Positions 53,624-64,000 are shown, numbered from the stretch's first letter. The stretch is DNA of 64,000 nucleotides from Mesorhizobium sp. B2-7-2 (GCF_006440775.1 NZ_VFTZ01000008.1:1-64000); one strand, 5' to 3'. Translations and numbers: made by a program. Notes: generated by a model from the letters alone, not told the origin.

Positions 53624-55486
53624 TCACCGCCGCCCGAACAGCCGCTCGATATCGGCGAGCTTGAGCTCGATATAGGTCGGGCGGCCGTGATTGCAGGTGC
53701 CGGAGCCGGGCGTCGCCTCCATCTGGCGCAGCAGCGCGTTCATCTCCTCGGCCTTGAGCAGGCGCCCTGAACGCACCGAACCATGGCAGGCCATGGTGGC
53801 GGCTATTCGGTCCAGCCGATCCTTCAGCGTCTCGACCGTGTCGTTGTCGGCGATCTCGTCGGCGAGGTCGCGCACCAGCTGCTGCACATTGGTTTCGCCC
53901 AGCATCGAGGGCGTCTCGCGCACCGCCACCGCACCGGGACCGAAGCGCTCGAGGCCCAGGCCGAATTTGGCGAGCGTCTCGGAATGCATCGCCAGTCGCT
54001 CGGCATCCTCTTCCGGCAGGTCGACGATCTCGGGCAAGAGCAGCATCTGCGACGGCACGGCGCGCGAATGCAGCGCATTCTTCAGCGCCTCGTAGACCAG
54101 CCGCTCATGCGCGGCATGCTGGTCGACGATGACAAGCGAATCCCGCGTCTGGGCGACGATATAGTTCTCATGCACCTGCGCGCGCGCCGCGCCCAGCACC
54201 ATGCCGAGCAGCGCCTCAGTCGGCTCGGCCATGCCGGCGCGGACATCGGCGCTGGCGAGCGGCCCGGTGTCGAAGGCCGCCTGCTCGTTCTCGGCGAAGC
54301 CGTTTCGTGGCGTCCGTGCCTCGTCCATGTCGAGCGGCCGCTGCGCCGAGCGCAACGGGTCGAAGCCTCCGGAAGCGCGATAAGCGGCCTCGTAGCTGCG
54401 ATGGCCGTTGGCCGGGCCGGGATGCGAGTGGGGCGCCGCACCCGGCCGGAACGCCGCCATCATGCCGGCAGCGCCCGTCGTCGCCGCGCGGATGCCGGCG
54501 CCGGCCAGCGCCTCGCGGATGGCGCCGACGATCAGCCCGCGCACCAGGCCGGGATCCCGGAAACGCACATCGGCCTTGGCCGGATGGACGTTGACGTCGA
54601 CCGTCGAGGGATCGAGCGACAGGAAGAGCACCGTCACCGCATGCCGGTCTCGCGGCAAGACGTCAGCGAAGGCGCCGCGGATCGCGCCGGCGATCAGTTT
54701 GTCGCGCACCGGCCGTCCATTGACATAGGCATATTGCTGCAGCGCATTGGCACGCGTGTAGGACGGGATCGAGACGTGGCCGGCAAGGTGAACTCCCTCC
54801 CGCGCGGCATCGATGGCAATGGCATTGTCCGGGAAATCCTTGCCCATCACCTGCGCGACGCGGGCAAGCCGGCCCTCCGGCGTGTCGCTGGTTGCCGGCA
54901 GTTCCAGCGTCGAGCGGTCGGCGCCGGCCAGCGTGAAGCGGACAGCGGGAAAGGCGATGGCGATGCGCTTCACCACGTCGCTGGTGGCCGAACTTTCGGC
55001 GCGCTCGCCCTTCATGAATTTCAGCCTGGCCGGGGTGGCGAAGAAAAGGTCGCGCACCTCGACCGTGGTGCCGCGGTTCGCCGCCGCCGGCTTCACCGCC
55101 GAGACGCGCCCGCCGTCGATGCCGATCTCGGCCGCGCTGTCGCCGCCAGCCGTGCGCGAGCGGATCGACAGCCGCGCCACCGAGCCGATCGAAGGCAGCG
55201 CCTCGCCGCGGAAGCCGAGCGAGCGGATGTCGTGGATGCTGTCGGAAAGCTTTGAGGTGCAGTGGCGCGCTATCGCCAGAGCGAGTTCCTGTTCGGGAAT
55301 GCCCGAGCCGTCATCGGTGACGCGGATCAGGTTCAGTCCGCCGCCGGCGGTGACGATCTCCACGCGCGATGCGCCGGCATCAAGCGCATTCTCGACCAGT
55401 TCCTTCACCACGCTCGCCGGACGCTCGATGACCTCGCCGGCGGCGATCTGGTTGATCATCGTTTCGGAAAGCTGGCGGATGGGCAT
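53624..55486 (-). CDS. mutL: DNA mismatch repair protein MutL
   Basis: 620 aa. N-terminal GHKL ATPase: [28 protein letters not shown], and [21 protein letters not shown]-terminal endonuclease site: [12 protein letters not shown] (the DQHAx2Ex4E motif), ACHGSVRSG and [11 protein letters not shown]. This means the nicking-type MutL found in bacteria without MutH. Complete gene. Confidence 0.97.
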   Translation of the reverse strand: MPIRQLSETMINQIAAGEVIERPASVVKELVENALDAGASRVEIVTAGGGLNLIRVTDDGSGIPEQELALAIARHCTSKLSDSIHDIRSLGFRGEALPSIGSVARLSIRSRTAGGDSAAEIGIDGGRVSAVKPAAANRGTTVEVRDLFFATPARLKFMKGERAESSATSDVVKRIAIAFPAVRFTLAGADRSTLELPATSDTPEGRLARVAQVMGKDFPDNAIAIDAAREGVHLAGHVSIPSYTRANALQQYAYVNGRPVRDKLIAGAIRGAFADVLPRDRHAVTVLFLSLDPSTVDVNVHPAKADVRFRDPGLVRGLIVGAIREALAGAGIRAATTGAAGMMAAFRPGAAPHSHPGPANGHRSYEAAYRASGGFDPLRSAQRPLDMDEARTPRNGFAENEQAAFDTGPLASADVRAGMAEPTEALLGMVLGAARAQVHENYIVAQTRDSLVIVDQHAAHERLVYEALKNALHSRAVPSQMLLLPEIVDLPEEDAERLAMHSETLAKFGLGLERFGPGAVAVRETPSMLGETNVQQLVRDLADEIADNDTVETLKDRLDRIAATMACHGSVRSGRLLKAEEMNALLRQMEATPGSGTCNHGRPTYIELKLADIERLFGRR

Positions 55487-55653
55487 CAGGCGATTATAGG
55501 CGGATTCGTAGAAGCTCGAACAGCGATCTAGCGCAGAAGCCGCCCAAAAGACACAGACAGCGCGCGTGCTAGCTCGCAGAGTTAGCTATCGCAATTGCCA
55601 AGGAGTTCACTATCGAGATATTACGCTGTGGGACATGTTAAAAGGGGGTGAGA

Positions 55654-57042
55654 ATGCAAGCGACACAGGTAAAACACACCATTGAAGAGTTAATCGCTCT
55701 TCGTAAAAACAGCATGCTTGCTGCAAATCCTGAATATCAACGAGGTGCGGTTTGGAATCGAATCCATCAGAAGAAATTGATCGATTCGATAATGCGAGGA
55801 TATCCGTTGCCGGTGATTTATCTACACCACATTAAGAAAGGTGTCGGAAACTACGCTCGCGATGATTTCGAGATCATTGATGGCCAGCAGAGAATCAACG
55901 CGATCTACGAGTTCTTTGAGGGTGCGTTTTCTCTTTTTCATCCTGTAAGTGACGAGCATGTGGCCCGTTTTCCTGCCTTCGTTAAAACGCAGCCATGTCC
56001 TTGGGGTGGGCTGACATTCGATGGACTTTCAAATGACCTAAAGCAGCTGTTTCTCAAAACCGAAATCCCGGTCGCAATGATCGAGACTAACCAACATAAT
56101 GAAGTGCGGGATTTGTTCGTACGACTTCAGAGTGGATTGCCGTTGAATCATCAGGAAACGCGTGATGCGTGGCCTGGGAATTTTACGGAATTTGTCCTAA
56201 AGCTTGGTGGCAAGCCGGAACTCCCTCGATACCCAGGTCATCCGTTTTTTACAAACGTTCTTGGGATGAAGCCGATATCTGACCGCGGAAAAACCCGCCA
56301 GTTAGCCGCGCAATTGACGATGCTTTTTCTAACAAGGCGAGAAAACGGTGCCGACACCTTTTGCGATATAAACGCCGAAGCAACGAACGCTTTTTACTAT
56401 GATCATCTTGATTTCGACAACGCTTCGCCAAACGCTCAACGTCTTCATGGCATTCTGACACGTTTGGAAAGAATGCTGGTTCCTGGGAAGCATCCAAAGC
56501 TACGTGGTCACGATGCCATTCACGCGGTCCTGCTCGTTGATGCGTTGATTGATGACTACCCTCCAAATTGGGAAGACCGTTTTCCCAACGCGCTCGATAA
56601 GTTCCTGGAAGGTTTGGCAAAAGGCAAAGCTGCCAATGACGCAGGGATTGCTGATGAGTTCTGGACACAGTACGGACAGTGGACTCGTGTGAGTTCCGAT
56701 CGCGGAGAACACATTTCCCGACGACACCGATTTTATGTAGAAAAGATGTTCCAATACCTTCAGCCGCTCATACCCAAAGATCCAACGCGACTTTTTGGAG
56801 AGGTGGAGCGTACAATCCTTTTTTATGCACAAGGAAAGCGCTGTGCAGTTTGCGATGGTTCGGTGGATTGGAGCGATTCTGAAGTGCATCACGTCCATGA
56901 GCACTCGGCTGGAGGACCTACAACTCTCGAAAACGGCGCTTTAGTACATGTAGCTTGTCATCCCAAGGGAGCCGGCCAGACTGCGGCATTCGCAGAGAAA
57001 TTCGCAAAGCAAAAGGCTGCAGATCCGGGGATACAGTTGTAG
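55654..57042 (+). CDS. DUF262 domain plus HNH nuclease
   Basis: 462 aa. N-terminal DUF262 domain (ParB-like NTP-binding/nuclease group, as in GmrS) with the DGQQR motif at residues 76-80 (FEIIDGQQRINAIYEF) and YQRGAVWN. C-terminal HNH fold: C397-x-x-C400, H412-H413 (SEVHHVHEHSAGG) and C435-H436. The DNA is clearly more AT-rich than flanking genes, indicating recent transfer. Start at ATG 55654 (AGGGGG upstream; GTG 55648 possible). Related DUF262-HNH proteins act in modified-DNA restriction; here no partner genes are present, so a solo defence nuclease is plausible but unproven. Confidence 0.9.
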   Translation: MQATQVKHTIEELIALRKNSMLAANPEYQRGAVWNRIHQKKLIDSIMRGYPLPVIYLHHIKKGVGNYARDDFEIIDGQQRINAIYEFFEGAFSLFHPVSDEHVARFPAFVKTQPCPWGGLTFDGLSNDLKQLFLKTEIPVAMIETNQHNEVRDLFVRLQSGLPLNHQETRDAWPGNFTEFVLKLGGKPELPRYPGHPFFTNVLGMKPISDRGKTRQLAAQLTMLFLTRRENGADTFCDINAEATNAFYYDHLDFDNASPNAQRLHGILTRLERMLVPGKHPKLRGHDAIHAVLLVDALIDDYPPNWEDRFPNALDKFLEGLAKGKAANDAGIADEFWTQYGQWTRVSSDRGEHISRRHRFYVEKMFQYLQPLIPKDPTRLFGEVERTILFYAQGKRCAVCDGSVDWSDSEVHHVHEHSAGGPTTLENGALVHVACHPKGAGQTAAFAEKFAKQKAADPGIQL

Positions 57043-57128
57043 AGGGAGCGCCCGGATAGTGGTTCGGTCACAGGGTGGGGCGGTTCCTTTTTGATTTGAA
57101 CAAAGTGCGGGGTCGCTGCGATCTTGCC

Positions 57129-58031
57129 TCACGCCTGCGCCACCAGCCAGTCCCTGACCCTGCGCGCATTCTCGCTGAGGTCGCGGTTCTTCGGCCAGAT
57201 GACGTGGAAGCCGATGCCGGTCCGCATGACATGATCGGTCACCGGCACCAGCAGCCCTGATGCCACCAGCCGCTCAACCAGATGCCGCCACCCGAGCGAG
57301 ATGCCTTGTCCCTCCATCACCGCTTGGATCACCAACGCATAATCGTTGATGCGCAGGCCGCGTTCGGCGTTGCGCAGGCTGGTTCCGGCCGAGGCGAACC
57401 ATTCGTCCCAATTCGGCGCCTCGCGATAGGGTTCCTCGAGATGGATCAGCCGGTGCGTTGCCAATTCCTCGACCGTCTTCGGCTTGCCGAATTTGGCGAG
57501 ATAGCTCGGGCCGGCGACCGGGAAGATCTCTTCGTCGGAGAGCGACAGCGAGTGATAGTCCGGCCAGTCGCGCGGGACGCCGCCGCGCACGCCGAGCGGA
57601 ATCCCCTCGGCGATGATATCGAGGTCGCGGTCGGCGGTCTGGATACGCAGGTCGATACCCGGCAGTTCGTCGCGGAACTGCTGCAGGCGCGGCATCATCC
57701 AGAACGAGCCGAAAGCCGTCGAGGCGGCTAACGTCACGTGCCCGCCGGTCGCCTGCAGGCGCAGATCCTCCGCCGACTTGCGGATATGCGACAGGCCGAG
57801 CGAGACGTCGGCATGGAAGCGCTCGCCGGCTTCCGTCAGAAGCACCTGGCGGTGGCGCCGCTGGAAGAGCTTGGCGCCGAGCTGCTCCTCCAGCCCGCGC
57901 ACGGCATAGGAAACGGCGGCCTGCGTCATGCCGAGCTCGCGCCCAGCGGCGGTGAAGCTCGACAGCCGCCCGGCGGCTTCGAAGACGATGAGGCTGCCGG
58001 CCGAGGGCAGGAGGTGGCGCAGGCTTCGCAT
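57129..58031 (-). CDS. LysR-family transcriptional regulator
   Basis: 300 aa GcvA-like regulator: HTH SLIVFEAAGRLSSFTAAGRE and TQAAVSYAVRGLEEQLGAKL, effector domain with FGSFWMMPRLQQFRDELPGI. It is divergent from the MttB-family gene by 89 bases and is the probable regulator of it. Effector unknown; betaine-type compounds would fit the neighbour. Confidence 0.92.
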   Translation of the reverse strand: MRSLRHLLPSAGSLIVFEAAGRLSSFTAAGRELGMTQAAVSYAVRGLEEQLGAKLFQRRHRQVLLTEAGERFHADVSLGLSHIRKSAEDLRLQATGGHVTLAASTAFGSFWMMPRLQQFRDELPGIDLRIQTADRDLDIIAEGIPLGVRGGVPRDWPDYHSLSLSDEEIFPVAGPSYLAKFGKPKTVEELATHRLIHLEEPYREAPNWDEWFASAGTSLRNAERGLRINDYALVIQAVMEGQGISLGWRHLVERLVASGLLVPVTDHVMRTGIGFHVIWPKNRDLSENARRVRDWLVAQA

Positions 58032-58120
58032 AAGGTGAACTTATACAGAAGATCAGGATTTTCCAGCGTCACAGCCATATTTTGCCTCGCTAACGTGAGT
58101 GGCGGGAAGAAGGAGCCTCC

Positions 58121-59671
58121 ATGAACGCACCGGCCGTTGAATTGACCGAACAGACCCACCGCCGCGGCGGTGGCCGTCTTGGCCGCAAGGCGCTGAGAAG
58201 CGCGCCGATCGCGTCCTTCCCGACCCTTGTGCGCAAGATCCCCGTCTATGAGATCGTGCCCGACGAGGCGGTGGAGCTGATCCACGAGGAATCGCTCAAG
58301 ATCCTCGAGGAGGTGGGCTGCGAATTCCGCGACGACGGGGCGATAGAGCTCTGGAAAGCGGCCGGCGCCGATGTCAGGCAAACGCGCGTCCGCATCGACC
58401 GCGCGCTCTTGATGGAACTCGTCTCGAAAGTTCCGCCTGAGTTCACGCTCAACGCGCGCAATCCGGAGCGCACCGTGCGCGTCGGCGGCAAGAACTCGAT
58501 CTTCGTGCCGATGTATGGCGCTCCCTATATCCGCGACGTCGACAACAAGCGCCGCTACGGCACGCTCGCCGACCTCAACAATTTCCACAAGATGGCCTAC
58601 ATGGCGCCGGCGCTGCATTCGTCGAGCTCGGTCATCTGCGAGCCGATGGAAATCGCGGTGCCGAAGCGGCATCTCCACATCATCCATTCGGCGCTGAAAC
58701 ATTCCGACAAGCCGTTTATGGGCATCGTGACGTCGAAGGAGCGCGCCGAGGACACGATGGCGATGGCTGGCATCGTCTTCGGCGAGGACTTCGTGCGCGA
58801 CAACCCGGTGCTGGTGGCGATCACCAACTGCAATTCGCCGCTGGTCTGGGACGCCACCATGATCGACGCCATGCGGGTCTATGCGAGCCACAACCAGCCG
58901 CTGATCCTGGCGCCTTTCGCGCTGTGCGGCGCCTCGACCTCGGCCTCCGCCGTCGGCGCGGTGGCGCAGGTCAACGCCGAGGCGCTCGCCGGCGTGGCGC
59001 TCACTCAGCTCATCCGGCCCGGCTCGCCGCAGCTCTACGGCCAGTTCATGGTCACAGTCGACATGAAGACCGGCGCGCCGATGGGCGGCACGCCGGAAGC
59101 GGCGCAGATGATGTATCTGATGGGCGCCCTGGCCAGGAAATACAAGCTGCCGTGGCGCACCTCCGGCTTCCATGTCGGCTCCAAGCTCAACGACGCCCAG
59201 GCCGGCTATGAAGCGAACATGCTGATGCATGCCGCGATCCTTTCCGGCGCCAATTACATCTGGCATTCCGCCGGTTGGCTGGAGGCGGGCCTCACCTGTG
59301 GCTATTCGAAATTCGCCACCGACTGCGAGCAGCTCGTCGGCTGGTATAAATATGCCGGCGGCGTTCCCTTCGACGATTTCAAGGAAGCGATGGCGGCAAT
59401 CCGCGAGGTCGGCCCGCAAGGGCATTTCCTCGGCACGCAGCACACGCTCGAGCATTTCGAGAGCGCCTTCTTCATGCCCAACATCATGGACTTCAATTCG
59501 TTCGAGCAGTGGAGCGCCGAAGGCGCCAAGGACCACGATACGCGCGGCCGCGAAAAGGCGCGCGCCATGCTGGCCGACTACCAGGAGCCGAAACTCGACG
59601 AGGGCATCGCCGAGGGTCTCGCGGATTTGATCGCGCGGCGTGAGGAAAAGCTGCCGGACAGCGTTAGTTGA
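58121..59671 (+). CDS. Trimethylamine methyltransferase family protein (MttB/MtgB-like)
   Basis: 516 aa, complete without an internal TAG, so this is the non-pyrrolysine branch of the MttB superfamily (like glycine betaine methyltransferase MtgB). Family motifs: [60 protein letters not shown]. The cobalamin partner (MttC type) and other C1 genes are not adjacent. Substrate is therefore open; a quaternary amine is likely. Paired with the SBP that follows 64 bases later. Confidence 0.9.
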   Translation: MNAPAVELTEQTHRRGGGRLGRKALRSAPIASFPTLVRKIPVYEIVPDEAVELIHEESLKILEEVGCEFRDDGAIELWKAAGADVRQTRVRIDRALLMELVSKVPPEFTLNARNPERTVRVGGKNSIFVPMYGAPYIRDVDNKRRYGTLADLNNFHKMAYMAPALHSSSSVICEPMEIAVPKRHLHIIHSALKHSDKPFMGIVTSKERAEDTMAMAGIVFGEDFVRDNPVLVAITNCNSPLVWDATMIDAMRVYASHNQPLILAPFALCGASTSASAVGAVAQVNAEALAGVALTQLIRPGSPQLYGQFMVTVDMKTGAPMGGTPEAAQMMYLMGALARKYKLPWRTSGFHVGSKLNDAQAGYEANMLMHAAILSGANYIWHSAGWLEAGLTCGYSKFATDCEQLVGWYKYAGGVPFDDFKEAMAAIREVGPQGHFLGTQHTLEHFESAFFMPNIMDFNSFEQWSAEGAKDHDTRGREKARAMLADYQEPKLDEGIAEGLADLIARREEKLPDSVS

Positions 59672-59735
59672 TGCAGATCAACGACAGTTGAAACCAACCG
59701 GGCGAAGACCTGAAGAAATCAATGGGAGAACGAGA

Positions 59736-61385
59736 ATGACACTTTTCAGAAGCAATGGCGACCGGGTCCCGGCCGCTATCGAGGCGATGGCGAAGGAGGC
59801 GCGGGCGGGCCGCGTCGACCGGCGCGAATTCCTGGCCCTGGCAAGCGCCTTCGGCGCATCGACGGCTTTCGCCTATGGCATGCTCGGCCTTGCCGCGCCG
59901 ACCAAGGCCCTAGCCGACGAGCCCAAGAAGGGCGGTACGCTGCATGTCGCGATGTCGGTCAAGGCGCAGAAGGATCCGCGCACCTATGATTGGACGGAGA
60001 TGGCAAACGTCACCCGCACGTGGCTGGAACCGCTGGTGCGCTACACGCACCAGTTCACTTTCGAGCCGGTGCTGCTCGAAAGCTGGGACGTCAATGACGA
60101 CGCCACCGAATACACGCTGCATCTGCGCAAGGGCGTGACCTGGAACAATGGCGATGCCTTCAACGCCGATGATGTGGTTTTCAATCTGAATCGCTGGTGC
60201 GAGAAGGGGGCGTCCGGCAATTCCATGGCGGCTCGTGTCGGCGCGCTGATCGATGCCAAGACCGGCAAGGCCAAGGACGGCGCGATCACCAAGGTCGATG
60301 ACCATACGGTCAAGCTGAAGCTCAACGAAGCCGACATCGCGATCATTCCCGGCCTCACCGACTATCCCGCCTTGGTCGTGCACCGCGACTTCGACAAGGA
60401 CGGCGCCGATCCGATCAAGAAGCCGATCGGCACCGGAGCTTTCGAGCTGGTGTCCTATTCGGTTGGTCAGAAGGCGGTGGTCAAGCGCCGCGAGAACGGC
60501 AAGTGGTGGGGCGGCGAAGCGCCGCTCGACGGGGTGGAATTCATCGACTACGGCACCGACTTCAACGCCACGCTCAACGCCTTCGATTCCGGCGAGATCG
60601 ACCTCGACTTCGAAACGCCGGCCGATTTCATCGACCCGCTCGACAAGATGGACCTGGTGAAGTCGGAGGTCGCGACGGCGACCACGCTGGTCGCCCGCAC
60701 CAACATCACGCACAAGCCCTATGACGACAAGCGGGTGCGCAACGCGCTGCAGATGGCGGTCGACAACAACCAGGTGATGCAGCTCGGCTACAATGGCCGC
60801 GGCACGGTCGGTGAGAACCATCATGTCGCCCCGATCCATCCCGAATACTACCCGCTGCCCAAGAAGGAGCGCGACGCCGCCGGCGCCAAGAAGCTGATGG
60901 CCGACGCTGGCCAGGCCGATTTCGAGCATGAGCTGATCACGGTCGAGGACGAATGGCAGAAGAACACCGGCGATGCGATTGCCGGCCAGCTGCGCGACGC
61001 CGGCATCAAGGTGAAGCGCACGGTGCTGCCCGGCTCGACCTTCTGGAACGACTGGACGAAATATCCCTATTCGATGACCATCTGGTACATGCGCCCGCTC
61101 GGCGTGCAGGTGCTGGCGCTCGGCTACCGCACCGGCGAGGCCTGGAACGAGACGGCCTATTCCAACCCCGAGTTCGACGCCAAGCTCAAGGAGGCGCTGT
61201 CGCAGATCGACGTCGCCAAGCGCAAGGAGGTGATGAAGGATGTCGAGCAGATCCTGCAGGATTCCGGCGTCATCATCCAGCCTTTCTGGCAGAAGCTCTA
61301 CTGCCACATGAACAAGAAGGTGAAGAACTATTCGATGCACCAGACCTACGAAATGGACTTCCAGAACGTCTGGCTGGATGCCTGA
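59736..61385 (+). CDS. Solute-binding protein family 5, Tat-exported
   Basis: 549 aa from ATG 59736 (GGGAG upstream). Twin-arginine signal near residues 28-33 ([15 protein letters not shown]), then cleavage around ALADE. The SBP_5 fold (peptide/opine/nickel group) is shown by WEP-like [47 protein letters not shown]-like [17 protein letters not shown] and [11 protein letters not shown]. No permease or ATPase follows in the window, so the rest of the transporter is elsewhere or lost. Probably supplies the methyltransferase-family enzyme. Confidence 0.92.
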   Translation: MTLFRSNGDRVPAAIEAMAKEARAGRVDRREFLALASAFGASTAFAYGMLGLAAPTKALADEPKKGGTLHVAMSVKAQKDPRTYDWTEMANVTRTWLEPLVRYTHQFTFEPVLLESWDVNDDATEYTLHLRKGVTWNNGDAFNADDVVFNLNRWCEKGASGNSMAARVGALIDAKTGKAKDGAITKVDDHTVKLKLNEADIAIIPGLTDYPALVVHRDFDKDGADPIKKPIGTGAFELVSYSVGQKAVVKRRENGKWWGGEAPLDGVEFIDYGTDFNATLNAFDSGEIDLDFETPADFIDPLDKMDLVKSEVATATTLVARTNITHKPYDDKRVRNALQMAVDNNQVMQLGYNGRGTVGENHHVAPIHPEYYPLPKKERDAAGAKKLMADAGQADFEHELITVEDEWQKNTGDAIAGQLRDAGIKVKRTVLPGSTFWNDWTKYPYSMTIWYMRPLGVQVLALGYRTGEAWNETAYSNPEFDAKLKEALSQIDVAKRKEVMKDVEQILQDSGVIIQPFWQKLYCHMNKKVKNYSMHQTYEMDFQNVWLDA

Positions 61386-61477
61386 GCGCGCCTGGACTTC
61401 ATGAGCCGCAAAAAAGCCGGTATGCAGGATGCGTGGTGGCTATCTCGCCGCCACGCACCGAACCTCGGAGATCCTGC

Positions 61478-61951
61478 ATGAAGCCGATAGTGCTTGCCGC
61501 TGCCATGTCGATTGCCTTGCCCGGCGCCGTGCTTGCCGGGCCGGCTTCCAACACTGTGAAGTTCTTCTATGTGCCGGAAGTGAGGTTCGAGGCGGACGCC
61601 AAATACCGCGACCGCTTCACCGAGCCGGTGACCAAGCTGTTCGAAGCCAACGACAAGGCGCAGAAGGAGAAGCCCGACGAGGTGTCCTGCATCGACTTCG
61701 ACCCCGGCCTCGACGCCCAGGACTTCGATCAGAAGACCCTGTCGAAGACGCTGAAGCTCACCGAGGCCGTCAATGGCGACACCGCCGAGGTGACGGCAAG
61801 CTTCAATCTTTTTCCGGAAGGCGATGACTCCAAACGCGAAATGGTGTGGTCGCTGAAGAAAGTGGACGGCAAGTGGAAGATCGCCGATATCACCTCAAAG
61901 ACCAGCGACTGGAAGCTCAGCGCGCTGGAATGCGGCGCCTCGACGGAGTGA
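61478..61951 (+). CDS. Hypothetical secreted protein, first of a tandem pair
   Basis: 157 aa with signal peptide MKPIVLAAAMSIALPGAVLA-G. The rest (TVKFFYVPEVRFEADAKYRD, CIDFDPGLD, LKLTEAVNGDTAEVTASFNL, MVWSLKKVDGKWKIADI, ALECG) looks like a DUF3828-type secreted domain with two cysteines. It is a paralog of the next gene. Function unknown. Confidence 0.8.
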   Translation: MKPIVLAAAMSIALPGAVLAGPASNTVKFFYVPEVRFEADAKYRDRFTEPVTKLFEANDKAQKEKPDEVSCIDFDPGLDAQDFDQKTLSKTLKLTEAVNGDTAEVTASFNLFPEGDDSKREMVWSLKKVDGKWKIADITSKTSDWKLSALECGASTE

Positions 61952-61955
61952 CGCC

Positions 61956-62564
61956 GTGCTTCGCTGGTTCGTCCTCGTGCTGTCGAGCTTGTCGATGCTG
62001 GCCGCGGGGCTGAATGGCGGAGCCTCGGCGCAGGCGCTCTTCGGCTCGCCGCCCCCGAACGCGTCTTCAGGCGACAAAGCGCCAGCGGATAATAGTTCGC
62101 CGCCAGCGGTCGACAAGTCGCCGCCTGCCGCGGCGCCGGAAAGCAAGCCGGCCGAACCGGCGCCCGTCGCACCTGTCCTGCCCGGATCGCCGACCGCGGT
62201 GGTGAAGCCGTTCTACGAACATGTCGGGCTGGAACTCGACCCTTCTCAGCGCAAGAACTTCATCGATCCGGCGAAAACCGTGCTCGACAAGAGCGATGCG
62301 CTACGCGTCTCGGGGCAGGGCGAGTGCCTCGACCCCAACATGGCGCTCGACAATGCAGATTACGACAAGCTCGCCATCGACCGGAGCCTGCGCACCATCG
62401 AAGCCGTCAATGGCGACGAGGCCAAGGTGGTCGTCGCCTTCGTCGTCGAAGGCCATCAGCATCGCTTGGAATGGAAGCTGAAGAAGGTCGGCGGCGCCTG
62501 GAAGGTCTCCGACCTTCTGTCGGTCACCGGCGAATGGGCGCTCAGCCAATATCAGTGCGAATGA
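61956..62564 (+). CDS. Hypothetical secreted protein, second of a tandem pair
   Basis: 202 aa from GTG 61956 (GGAG upstream). Signal peptide followed by a Pro/Ala/Ser-rich linker (~30-80), then a domain related to the previous gene: TAVVKPFYEHVGLELDPSQR, ECLDPNMALDNADYDKLAID, TIEAVNGDEAKVVVAF, EWKLKKVGGAWKVSDLL, YQCE. It differs from the first by the linker. Probably co-transcribed and exported together. Confidence 0.8.
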   Translation: MLRWFVLVLSSLSMLAAGLNGGASAQALFGSPPPNASSGDKAPADNSSPPAVDKSPPAAAPESKPAEPAPVAPVLPGSPTAVVKPFYEHVGLELDPSQRKNFIDPAKTVLDKSDALRVSGQGECLDPNMALDNADYDKLAIDRSLRTIEAVNGDEAKVVVAFVVEGHQHRLEWKLKKVGGAWKVSDLLSVTGEWALSQYQCE

Positions 62565-62632
62565 TAATGGTTATTGAAGATCAGGGCTGGCGTTCCTTCG
62601 CGCGCTGTCTCGCCAGCCTTTCGCAACAAATT

Positions 62633-63094
62633 TCAGCCCCTTCCGCGATAAGGCGCAACGCCGGTATCCGGCAGCCATACGTCCTTCGGCGGCGCGCCGG
62701 TCTGCCAGAAGACGTCGATCGGAATGCCGCCGCGCGGGAACCAATAGCCGCCGACGCGCAGCCAGAGCGGCTTGGTCGCCTCCACGATGCGGCGGCCGAT
62801 CATCACCGTGCACTCCTCATGGAAGGCGCCGTGGTTGCGGAACGAGGTCATGAACAATTTCAGCGACTTCGATTCCACCAGTGTCCGGTCGGGCGCGTAG
62901 TCGATGACGATGTGGGCGAAGTCGGGCTGGCCGGTGACCGGGCACAGCGAGGTGAATTCGGGGCAGGTGAAGCGCACGATCGCCGGCGGGCCGTCGCCGC
63001 GCTGGAACGGCACGGTCTCCAGGACCGCCTGTTCGGGGCTCTGTGGCGTCTCGACGTGCTTGCCGAGCTGGGTGAGGTTCTTGGCGTCGGTCAT
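62633..63094 (-). CDS. queF: NADPH-dependent 7-cyano-7-deazaguanine reductase
   Basis: 153-aa, YkvM-type QueF that reduces preQ0 to preQ1 in queuosine synthesis. Catalytic Cys is C51 in [15 protein letters not shown]; the substrate motif ESKSLKLF holds E74, and FHEEC follows. ATG 63094 has AGGAG upstream; the longer frame to 63727 is a shadow of the oxidoreductase. Confidence 0.96.
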   Translation of the reverse strand: MTDAKNLTQLGKHVETPQSPEQAVLETVPFQRGDGPPAIVRFTCPEFTSLCPVTGQPDFAHIVIDYAPDRTLVESKSLKLFMTSFRNHGAFHEECTVMIGRRIVEATKPLWLRVGGYWFPRGGIPIDVFWQTGAPPKDVWLPDTGVAPYRGRG

Positions 63095-63172
63095 GGTGGC
63101 TCCTTGCTGCCGCAAGCCAATCGGGCGCGGCTGTTGGCGGCTCCTTAACACAATTGAAATGGCAGGAAGAAG

Positions 63173-64000
63173 ATGACCAGCAACGACCCGCTTCTCCAAC
63201 CCTATCAGCTCAAGCACCTGACGCTGAAGAACCGGGTGATGTCGACCAGCCATGAGCCGGCCTATTCCGAGGACGGCATGCCGAAGGAGCGCTACCGGCT
63301 TTATCATGCCGAGAAAGCCAAGGGTGGCATGGCGCTGACCATGACGGCGGGCTCGGCGATCGTCTCGCGCGACAGCCCGGCCGCCTTCGGCAACCTGCAT
63401 GTCTATGACGACAGGATCGTGCCGTGGTTGGCCGAACTCGCCGATGCCTGCCATGAACATGACTGCAAGGTGATGATCCAGATCACTCATCTCGGCCGTC
63501 GCACCGGCTGGAACAAGGCCGACTGGCTGCCGGTGCTGTCGGCCTCGCCGGTGCGCGAGCCGGCGCATCGCGCCTTCCCGAAGACCATCGAGGAGTGGGA
63601 CATCGAGCGCATCGTCGCCGACTATGCCGCGGCCGCGCAGCGCTGCCAGGCAGCCGGGCTCGACGGCATCGAGTTCGAATCCTACGGACATCTGATGGAC
63701 GGCTTCTGGTCGCCGCTCACCAACCATCGCGACGACGAGTTCGGCGGCTCGCTCGACAACCGGCTGCGCTTCACCGACATGGTGCTCGACGCCGTGCGCG
63801 CCGCGGTCGGTAAAGAATTCATCGTCGGCATCCGCATGGTCGCCGACGAGGACGTCGAAAAGGGCATTTCGAAGGAAGTTGGCGTCGAGATCGCCAGGCG
63901 CTTGGCCTCATCCGGCAAGGTCGATTTTCTCAACATCATCCGCGGCACGATCGAGACCGACGCGTCGCTGACCAAGGTCATCCCGGTGGCCGGCATGCGG
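63173..64000 (+). CDS. NADH:flavin oxidoreductase (OYE family), 5' part
   Basis: Starts at ATG 63173 (AGGAAG upstream) and runs off the window end, 276 codons seen. FMN-binding TIM barrel: [56 protein letters not shown] and [20 protein letters not shown]. Related enzymes include 2,4-dienoyl-CoA reductase and trimethylamine dehydrogenase-like proteins, which would suit the MttB-like locus, but substrate cannot be told from this part. Confidence 0.9.
   Translation, partial: MTSNDPLLQPYQLKHLTLKNRVMSTSHEPAYSEDGMPKERYRLYHAEKAKGGMALTMTAGSAIVSRDSPAAFGNLHVYDDRIVPWLAELADACHEHDCKVMIQITHLGRRTGWNKADWLPVLSASPVREPAHRAFPKTIEEWDIERIVADYAAAAQRCQAAGLDGIEFESYGHLMDGFWSPLTNHRDDEFGGSLDNRLRFTDMVLDAVRAAVGKEFIVGIRMVADEDVEKGISKEVGVEIARRLASSGKVDFLNIIRGTIETDASLTKVIPVAGMR

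Noticed and set aside
53783..55255. 490-codon plus-strand frame inside mutL
   Set aside because: It is antisense to conserved MutL motifs and has no family similarity.
57926..59536. Long minus-strand frame over the MttB-family gene
   Set aside because: The plus-strand MttB-like protein has clear family motifs; this frame has none.

Overview
The window is high-GC, gene-dense chromosomal DNA from an alphaproteobacterium, most probably a Mesorhizobium or close Rhizobiales relative. The evidence is the lpxK/waaA/DUF374/DUF4170/IMPase/PmbA block, DUF2093, a BigR-like ArsR-rhodanese regulator, an inverted RIME-like repeat pair, and many sugar and amine uptake genes. No rRNA, tRNA, CRISPR array, transposase or integrase was recognised. 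The assignment to genus is an inference.

Layout. 1-4590: type I secretion locus (3' end of a DUF11/EF-hand-like surface protein, ABC exporter, HlyD adaptor) ending in a terminator. 4683-7871: RibD/DHFR-like reductase, a double-barrel outer-membrane protein, and an unknown protein with a possible nuclease-like motif. 8051-14517: LacI regulator, sugar ABC importer (binding protein and two permeases, no ATPase) and a GH127 beta-L-arabinofuranosidase, with two LacI-type operators upstream and a RIME-like repeat inside the operon. 14530-18714: EEP nuclease, cardiolipin synthase, methyltransferase and a lipoprotein aminopeptidase. 18900-22055: HD-GYP/LuxR fusion, small protein, and an AmiC-like binding protein without signal peptide. 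22276-31371: DUF899 proteins, a wHTH regulator with a beta-propeller, acyltransferase, a sulfide-type operon (MFS, MBL hydrolase, ArsR-rhodanese regulator), an SMR exporter and a VOC protein.

31754-37890 is a second type I secretion operon on the minus strand (ABC, HlyD, then two paralogous RTX proteins). Between the two RTX genes lies a decayed copy of the HlyD 3' end, showing that the substrate gene arose by a segmental duplication. 38262-40007 holds divergent efp and epmA, the translation factor EF-P and the enzyme that modifies its Lys34. 40020-42940 has two related glycosyltransferases, one fused to a methyltransferase. 43225-48886 is a plus-strand block for PmbA, an IMPase, DUF4170, a DUF374 acyltransferase, Kdo transferase and LpxK (lipid A/LPS core).

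48927-53571 carries a GT92-like transferase, DUF2093, a tail-anchored unknown protein, a LysR/DMT-exporter divergent pair and a secreted unknown. 53624-55486 is mutL. 55654-57042 is an AT-rich DUF262-HNH gene that looks horizontally acquired and may be a stand-alone defence nuclease. 57129-61385 is a LysR regulator, a trimethylamine-methyltransferase-family (MttB/MtgB-like) protein and a Tat-exported solute-binding protein. The window ends with two paralogous secreted proteins, queF, and the start of an NADH:flavin oxidoreductase.

No single locus is clearly an undescribed system. The best candidates are the HD-GYP/LuxR plus cytosolic binding-protein cluster, the DUF262-HNH gene, and the duplicated RTX/HlyD locus with its shared inverted repeat.
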